This document shows, piece by piece, positions 40,142 through 43,098 of a stretch of DNA of 43,098 bases (position 1 is its first letter; each line of letters starts with the position of its first letter). The notes beneath the pieces were generated by a model, which worked only from the letters and a program-made list of their open reading frames with translations, had not been told where the DNA came from and searched no databases. A program made the position numbers and the translations under genes. Origin of the DNA: Defluviitaleaceae bacterium (GTDB lineage: Bacteria > Bacillota > Clostridia > Lachnospirales > WRAX01); NCBI GenBank assembly GCA_009785555.1, contig WQWB01000007.1, forward strand, positions 1-43,098, in the 5' to 3' direction.

Positions 40142-40211
40142 CCTCCTAGCAAGCCCATGAAATGGGCTCTACACAGCCGATTATGATAATTTAACCGGCT
40201 ATCTTATTTTT
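40142..40211 (-). promoter_or_regulatory. Two-hairpin leader element, copy B, upstream of rpsK
   Basis: On the minus strand AGCCGGTTA...TAATCGGCT (40175-40200) is followed by the hairpin AGCCCAT-TTC-ATGGGCT (40152-40168) and then AGGAGG. It fills the rpsM-rpsK gap and matches 3853-3925. Confidence 0.6.
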
Positions 40212-40217
40212 GTTTAA

Positions 40218-40586
40218 CTATTTCTTCTTGTTAGCAACGGTTCTGCGCGGACCTTTTCTGGTGCGTGCGTTTGTGCGTGTGCGCTGACCGCGTACAGGCA
40301 AGCCACGGCGGTGACGTATACCTCTATAAGAACTGATTTCGACGAGGCGTTTGATGTTGAGCGCGATTTCGCGGCGCAAGTCACCTTCAACGGTTTGGCT
40401 TTTGTCGATAACCTCGCGGATGCGACCCGCTTCGTCGTCCGTCAAATCTCTAACTCTTGTATTTGGGTTTACGTTTGCTTCTTTAAGGATACGGTTAGAG
40501 CTTGGTCTGCCGATTCCGTAAATATACGTAAGTCCTATTTCTACACGTTTTTCTCTGGGTAAGTCAACCCCGGCAATACGAGCCAT
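40218..40586 (-). CDS. rpsM: 30S ribosomal protein S13
   Basis: The 122-residue protein begins [26 protein letters not shown] and ends with the S13 signature [35 protein letters not shown] precedes the ATG. It lies 14 bases after rpmJ. Confidence 0.98.
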   Translation of the reverse strand: MARIAGVDLPREKRVEIGLTYIYGIGRPSSNRILKEANVNPNTRVRDLTDDEAGRIREVIDKSQTVEGDLRREIALNIKRLVEISSYRGIRHRRGLPVRGQRTRTNARTRKGPRRTVANKKK

Positions 40587-40600
40587 AATTTTCCTCCTGC

Positions 40601-40717
40601 TTAACCTTGTCTTTGCTTATGTCTTGGGTTTTTCGGGCATATAACGCGAATAACCCCTCTGCGTTTAATTATTTTGCACCATTCACATATGGGCTTTACT
40701 GATGGTCTGACTTTCAT
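40601..40717 (-). CDS. rpmJ: 50S ribosomal protein L36 (zinc form)
   Basis: This ORF is too short for the track. The minus strand at 40717 encodes [20 protein letters not shown] and ends [13 protein letters not shown], 38 residues. The CxxC, Cys and His pattern is the zinc-binding L36 form. GAGGAC lies before the ATG. Position between infA and rpsM is canonical. Confidence 0.97.
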   Translation of the reverse strand: MKVRPSVKPICEWCKIIKRRGVIRVICPKNPRHKQRQG

Positions 40718-40841
40718 TTTGTGTCCTCTTTTCTTACATAGTTGTGCACACGATTCAGTCAGCACGCCTGGGGAAACCATGTAATGGCCGTACCGTGCGG
40801 CGTACGCCTGGATGATTGTGCAATATATCTCGCAATCGTTA

Positions 40842-41063
40842 TCACTTGTCGCGCCAAACGATGCGGCCTTTTGTCAGATCGTAAGGTGACATTTCTAACT
40901 GAACCTTATCGCCCGGTATGATCTTGATGTTGTTTTGCCTAAGTTTACCGGAAATATGTGCCATAATCACATGTCCGTTTTCAAGCAGTTCTACTTTGAA
41001 TACGGCGTTTGGCAATTTTTCTAAAACCCTGCCTTCCATTTCTAGTGCTTCTTCTCTGGCCAC
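40842..41063 (-). CDS. infA: Translation initiation factor IF-1
   Basis: This 73-residue OB-fold protein has [58 protein letters not shown]. The start is GTG at 41063 with AAGGAGG upstream. The 124-base gap to rpmJ holds short palindromes (ACGCCTGG twice, GATTG/CAATC) but no gene. Confidence 0.97.
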   Translation of the reverse strand: MAREEALEMEGRVLEKLPNAVFKVELLENGHVIMAHISGKLRQNNIKIIPGDKVQLEMSPYDLTKGRIVWRDK

Positions 41064-41098
41064 CTGCGATAACCTCCTTTTTACTTAGATATGCATAT

Positions 41099-41380
41099 CT
41101 AAGTCGTCATATACTGATCTAACGCTTTTTTAAACTCTGCGTCGGTTAATTGTTTGTTACTAATAATTTTATCGGATATTTCGGTTACTATTATTTTGGT
41201 TGGTTGGACGTGGCGAAGTTTCTTCATCTTAGGCTTTTCTAAGCGGCGTTGCTGACCGTTGACTAGCCATAGATAATCACACTCAGCTTTGACAACGATG
41301 AATGGTAATGTCTTGTCGCGACCTGATTTGGAGAAAACGATTTGTCCAACCTGCAAGTTGTAAATATCAATATTTGCCAT
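41099..41380 (-). CDS. KOW-domain RNA-binding protein (L14e/L6e-like)
   Basis: The 93-residue protein starts with a KOW-like segment (YNLQVGQIVFSKSGRDKTLPFIVVKAECDYLWLVNGQQRRLEKPKMKKLRHVQPT). This small protein lies between map and infA in many Clostridia and is annotated as a KOW-domain RNA-binding or L14e-like protein; its function is not settled. A region of competing inverted repeats lies in its leader. Confidence 0.88.
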   Translation of the reverse strand: MANIDIYNLQVGQIVFSKSGRDKTLPFIVVKAECDYLWLVNGQQRRLEKPKMKKLRHVQPTKIIVTEISDKIISNKQLTDAEFKKALDQYMTT

Positions 41381-41396
41381 TGATTGTGCCTTCTAT

Positions 41397-41484
41397 GAAC
41401 TTTTGAATTCTGTTAGGGAAACGTGTGTAAGGCTTGAGCGAATGTGTACATAGCACATATGTTTCTACATAAGCTCAAAAGTTC
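41397..41484 (-). promoter_or_regulatory. Alternative-pairing leader before the KOW gene
   Basis: GAACTTTTGA (41397-41406) is an exact inverted match to TCAAAAGTTC (41475-41484), and TTGAGC (41434-41439) to GCTCAA (41473-41478). The two stems share bases 41475-41478, so only one can form at a time. This could be a regulatory leader or a coincidental repeat. Confidence 0.45.
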
Positions 41485-41495
41485 TTATACTGGTT

Positions 41496-42248
41496 TTAAT
41501 CATCAAAGAGGGTTAAGCATAACGGCTCTTCGTCTGTTACCAGTATTGTGTTTTCATAATGGGCAGAGAGCTGCCCATCTTTCGTAACCACTGTCCAATT
41601 ATCGCCACGGGTGTATACCTCGAACCTGCCTGCGTTTATCATCGGTTCTACGGCTAGCGTCATCCCTTTTGCGAGTGCCGGGCCGCGCCCTTTTGCGCCC
41701 GCGTTGGGTATGTCTGGATCCTCGTGCAAATTGCGGCCTATACCGTGACCGATATAATCCCGAACTACGGAGTAACCGGCGGCCTCTGCATAGCTTTGTA
41801 TGGCGCGGGTGATATCGTGCAACCTATACCCCACGCGAGCATGCTTTATCCCTTCAAAGTAGGATTGCCGCGTTACATCTATCAAACGCTGCGCTTCCGG
41901 CGTAATCTTACCGATGGCAAACGTTCTGCACATATCGCCGTGGTAGCCGTCTTTAAATGCTCCTATGTCGATGCCAACGATGTCACCTTCCATAAGTTTG
42001 CGGCTGCTTGGTAGACCGTGTATAACCTCTTCGTTAATTGATACCGTGATAGAGTAGGGGAAGTCCCTATAACCGAGGAAAGAGGGTGTTGCGCCGTGCT
42101 TCTCAATATATGAGCGAGCGGCGGTGTCGAGTGCCATTGTAGTTACGCCAGGGGCAAGCATATCTCGTACCTTGGATAAAGCCCCAGCCGTAATTTGCCC
42201 GGCGATTCGCATTTTCTCAACCTCAGTGGCTGTTTTAATTGTTATCAC
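41496..42248 (-). CDS. map: Methionine aminopeptidase, type I
   Basis: This 250-residue enzyme removes N-terminal Met. The five metal ligands are visible in order: GIDIGAFKDGYHGDMCRTF (two Asp), HGIGRNLHEDP (His), AVEPMINAG (Glu) and HYENTILVTD (Glu). Start is GTG at 42248. It directly follows adk, as in most Firmicutes. Confidence 0.97.
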   Translation of the reverse strand: MITIKTATEVEKMRIAGQITAGALSKVRDMLAPGVTTMALDTAARSYIEKHGATPSFLGYRDFPYSITVSINEEVIHGLPSSRKLMEGDIVGIDIGAFKDGYHGDMCRTFAIGKITPEAQRLIDVTRQSYFEGIKHARVGYRLHDITRAIQSYAEAAGYSVVRDYIGHGIGRNLHEDPDIPNAGAKGRGPALAKGMTLAVEPMINAGRFEVYTRGDNWTVVTKDGQLSAHYENTILVTDEEPLCLTLFDD

Positions 42249-42262
42249 TATAATTTGTCCTG

Positions 42263-42649
42263 CTATTGTAATAGATTTAGTGTTATTGCATCGGCAATCT
42301 CATTGATGTCGCCTACGCCGCTTACCTGCATAACAAGCCCTTGTTTGCGGTAATGATCAATTATCGGGTTTGTCAACTCATAATATGTTTGGATGCGGCG
42401 GCGGACTATGTCGGCCTTGTCGTCATACCTTACATGCAGTGAGTTGGAGCATTTATCGCAAACATCGGCGAAGCGGGGCGGGTTTGACACAATATGGTAA
42501 ATGCTACCACAGGTAGCGCAACTGCGTCGACCGGCCATGCGGGATATAATCAACTCATCATCTACCTTAACATAGATGACGCGATATATACCTGTACCGC
42601 GTATCGCCAGCATACCATCCAACGTTTGTGCTTGGCAGATTGTACGGGG
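42263..42649 (-). CDS. adk: Adenylate kinase, C-terminal half (truncated at a junction)
   Basis: The remaining part reads PRTICQAQTLDGML, VDDELIISRMAGRRSCATCGSIYHI (LID domain with a Cys4 zinc site, CATC and CDKC), DDKADIVRRRIQTYYELTNPIIDHY and the end of Adk. The first half, including the GPPGAGKGTQ phosphate loop, is missing. Homology stops at the conserved FPRT: upstream codons are CCG and then TAG. The plus strand beyond this point encodes a phage protein. The track start at 42622 is only an internal TTG. This copy cannot encode a working kinase. Confidence 0.93.
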   Translation of the reverse strand, partial: PRTICQAQTLDGMLAIRGTGIYRVIYVKVDDELIISRMAGRRSCATCGSIYHIVSNPPRFADVCDKCSNSLHVRYDDKADIVRRRIQTYYELTNPIIDHYRKQGLVMQVSGVGDINEIADAITLNLLQ

Positions 42650-43098
42650 CGGCTAAGAAATTAGGTGGCGGTCTTAAATTTCTGTTCGGCATTATGAAGA
42701 AAAACCCGATTATCTTGATAATCGCGCTAGTTGCATTATTGATAAGATGGTTTCTCAATTTATGGCGAAACAACGAAGAATTCCGAGAGTTCTTTATCAA
42801 CTTATGGGAAGGTATTAAGGACTTCTTTGCCGGCATAGGCGAAGCTATAGGAAAAATAATAGAATGGCTTGGAGATAGGTTCGGATTTGTTGTAGATAGT
42901 ATTCTTGCGGCAGCGTATAACATCAAGAAAATACTCAGTGGAATTATAGATTTTATAGTCGGGGTGTTCACCGGCGATTGGGAACGCGCATGGCAAGGCG
43001 TGCAAGACATATTTTCCGGCATTGTCGGTGGTTTATGGGCCATCTTTAAAATACCCTTGAACTTGATTATATCCGGCATCAACACTTTCATCCGTGGA
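42640..43098 (+). CDS. Phage tail tape-measure protein fragment (both ends missing)
   Basis: This frame has no stop and is absent from the track. It encodes KKLGGGLKFLFGIMKKNPII with a hydrophobic stretch, then RNNEEFREFFINLWEGIKDFF, GVFTGDWERAWQGVQDIFSG and FKIPLNLIISGINTFIRG. The W-x-NNE-x-FR-x-FF block and the TGDW-x-x-AW-x-G-x-x-DIF block are hallmarks of the C-terminal part of tape-measure proteins in siphophages and prophages of Firmicutes. The 5' side breaks off in adk and the 3' side runs off the window. Confidence 0.88.
   Translation, partial: MYGAAKKLGGGLKFLFGIMKKNPIILIIALVALLIRWFLNLWRNNEEFREFFINLWEGIKDFFAGIGEAIGKIIEWLGDRFGFVVDSILAAAYNIKKILSGIIDFIVGVFTGDWERAWQGVQDIFSGIVGGLWAIFKIPLNLIISGINTFIRG

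Noticed and set aside
42567-43091. Minus-strand ORF of 174 residues at the right end
   Set aside because: It is antisense to the tape-measure frame, which has recognisable family motifs, and overlaps the adk remnant.
42263-43098. Normal prophage attachment in adk
   Set aside because: The phage side begins in the interior of a tape-measure gene, with no integrase or att-like repeat, so site-specific integration does not fit.

Overview
The window looks like a chromosomal segment of an uncultivated member of the Clostridia (Bacillota). Reasons: moderate GC; strong AGGAGG-type ribosome binding sites with many GTG and TTG starts; the Firmicutes gene orders Asp23/Gls24-nusB-xseA-xseB-ispA-dxs, mraZ-rsmH-ftsL-PBP(PASTA) and adk-map-KOW-infA-rpmJ-rpsM-rpsK-rpsD-rpoA-rplQ; the paired GlgC/GlgD subunits; and zinc-binding (C+) forms of L31, L36, S4 and Adk. 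I see no CRISPR array, integrase or transposase.

Layout. 1-3847 (minus) is an isoprenoid/DNA-repair/antitermination operon running from an Asp23/Gls24 protein to the N-terminal part of dxs, which is cut by the window edge. 3951-6854 (minus) is a polyamine ABC transporter, potB-potC-potD, with no ATPase gene and a broken small ORF between potC and potD. 6929-7348 (plus) is a DUF2935-like protein. 7414-9947 (minus) is a thuA / Gfo-Idh-MocA / ProC-like operon directly behind a tRNA-Leu gene. 10162-11443 (minus) is a padR-CPBP protease pair, divergent from a large multidomain flavin/Fe-S oxidoreductase (11587-14277, plus); near-perfect back-to-back promoters share an inverted repeat. 14344-16001 (plus) is a MerR-type 19-bp-spacer promoter followed by an unknown protein and a MerR regulator. 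Next come a DacF-type carboxypeptidase and a 54-residue membrane protein.

17606-19032 is the most unusual part. An AT-rich transcription unit for two secreted, Cys-rich, mutually related proteins lies between two exact 24-bp direct repeats; the right copy is part of the glgC promoter. 19074-23991 (plus) is glgC-glgD-methyltransferase-comFC-sialidase-like. 24119-24545 is a frameshifted gene. 24597-28852 (minus) is a short dcw cluster with a recognisable promoter and MraZ boxes. 29095-34264 (minus) holds AraC/PNPOx-like genes and a VOC-tgt-rpmE-radC-yraN-lipoprotein block. 34297-34404 is a four-copy 27-bp hairpin repeat behind an ornithine aminotransferase-like gene; a NUDIX gene and a conserved Cys/His-rich protein follow.

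37386-42650 (minus) is the alpha-operon end of the ribosomal cluster. It stops abruptly inside adk: from about 42640 to the window end the plus strand encodes a phage tail tape-measure protein fragment, most simply a chimeric join or an illegitimate rearrangement. A two-hairpin leader that carries the ribosome binding site occurs twice, in front of the Asp23/Gls24 gene and in front of rpsK, with structure-preserving base changes.

All calls come from reading the sequence and the supplied translations. No database search was run.
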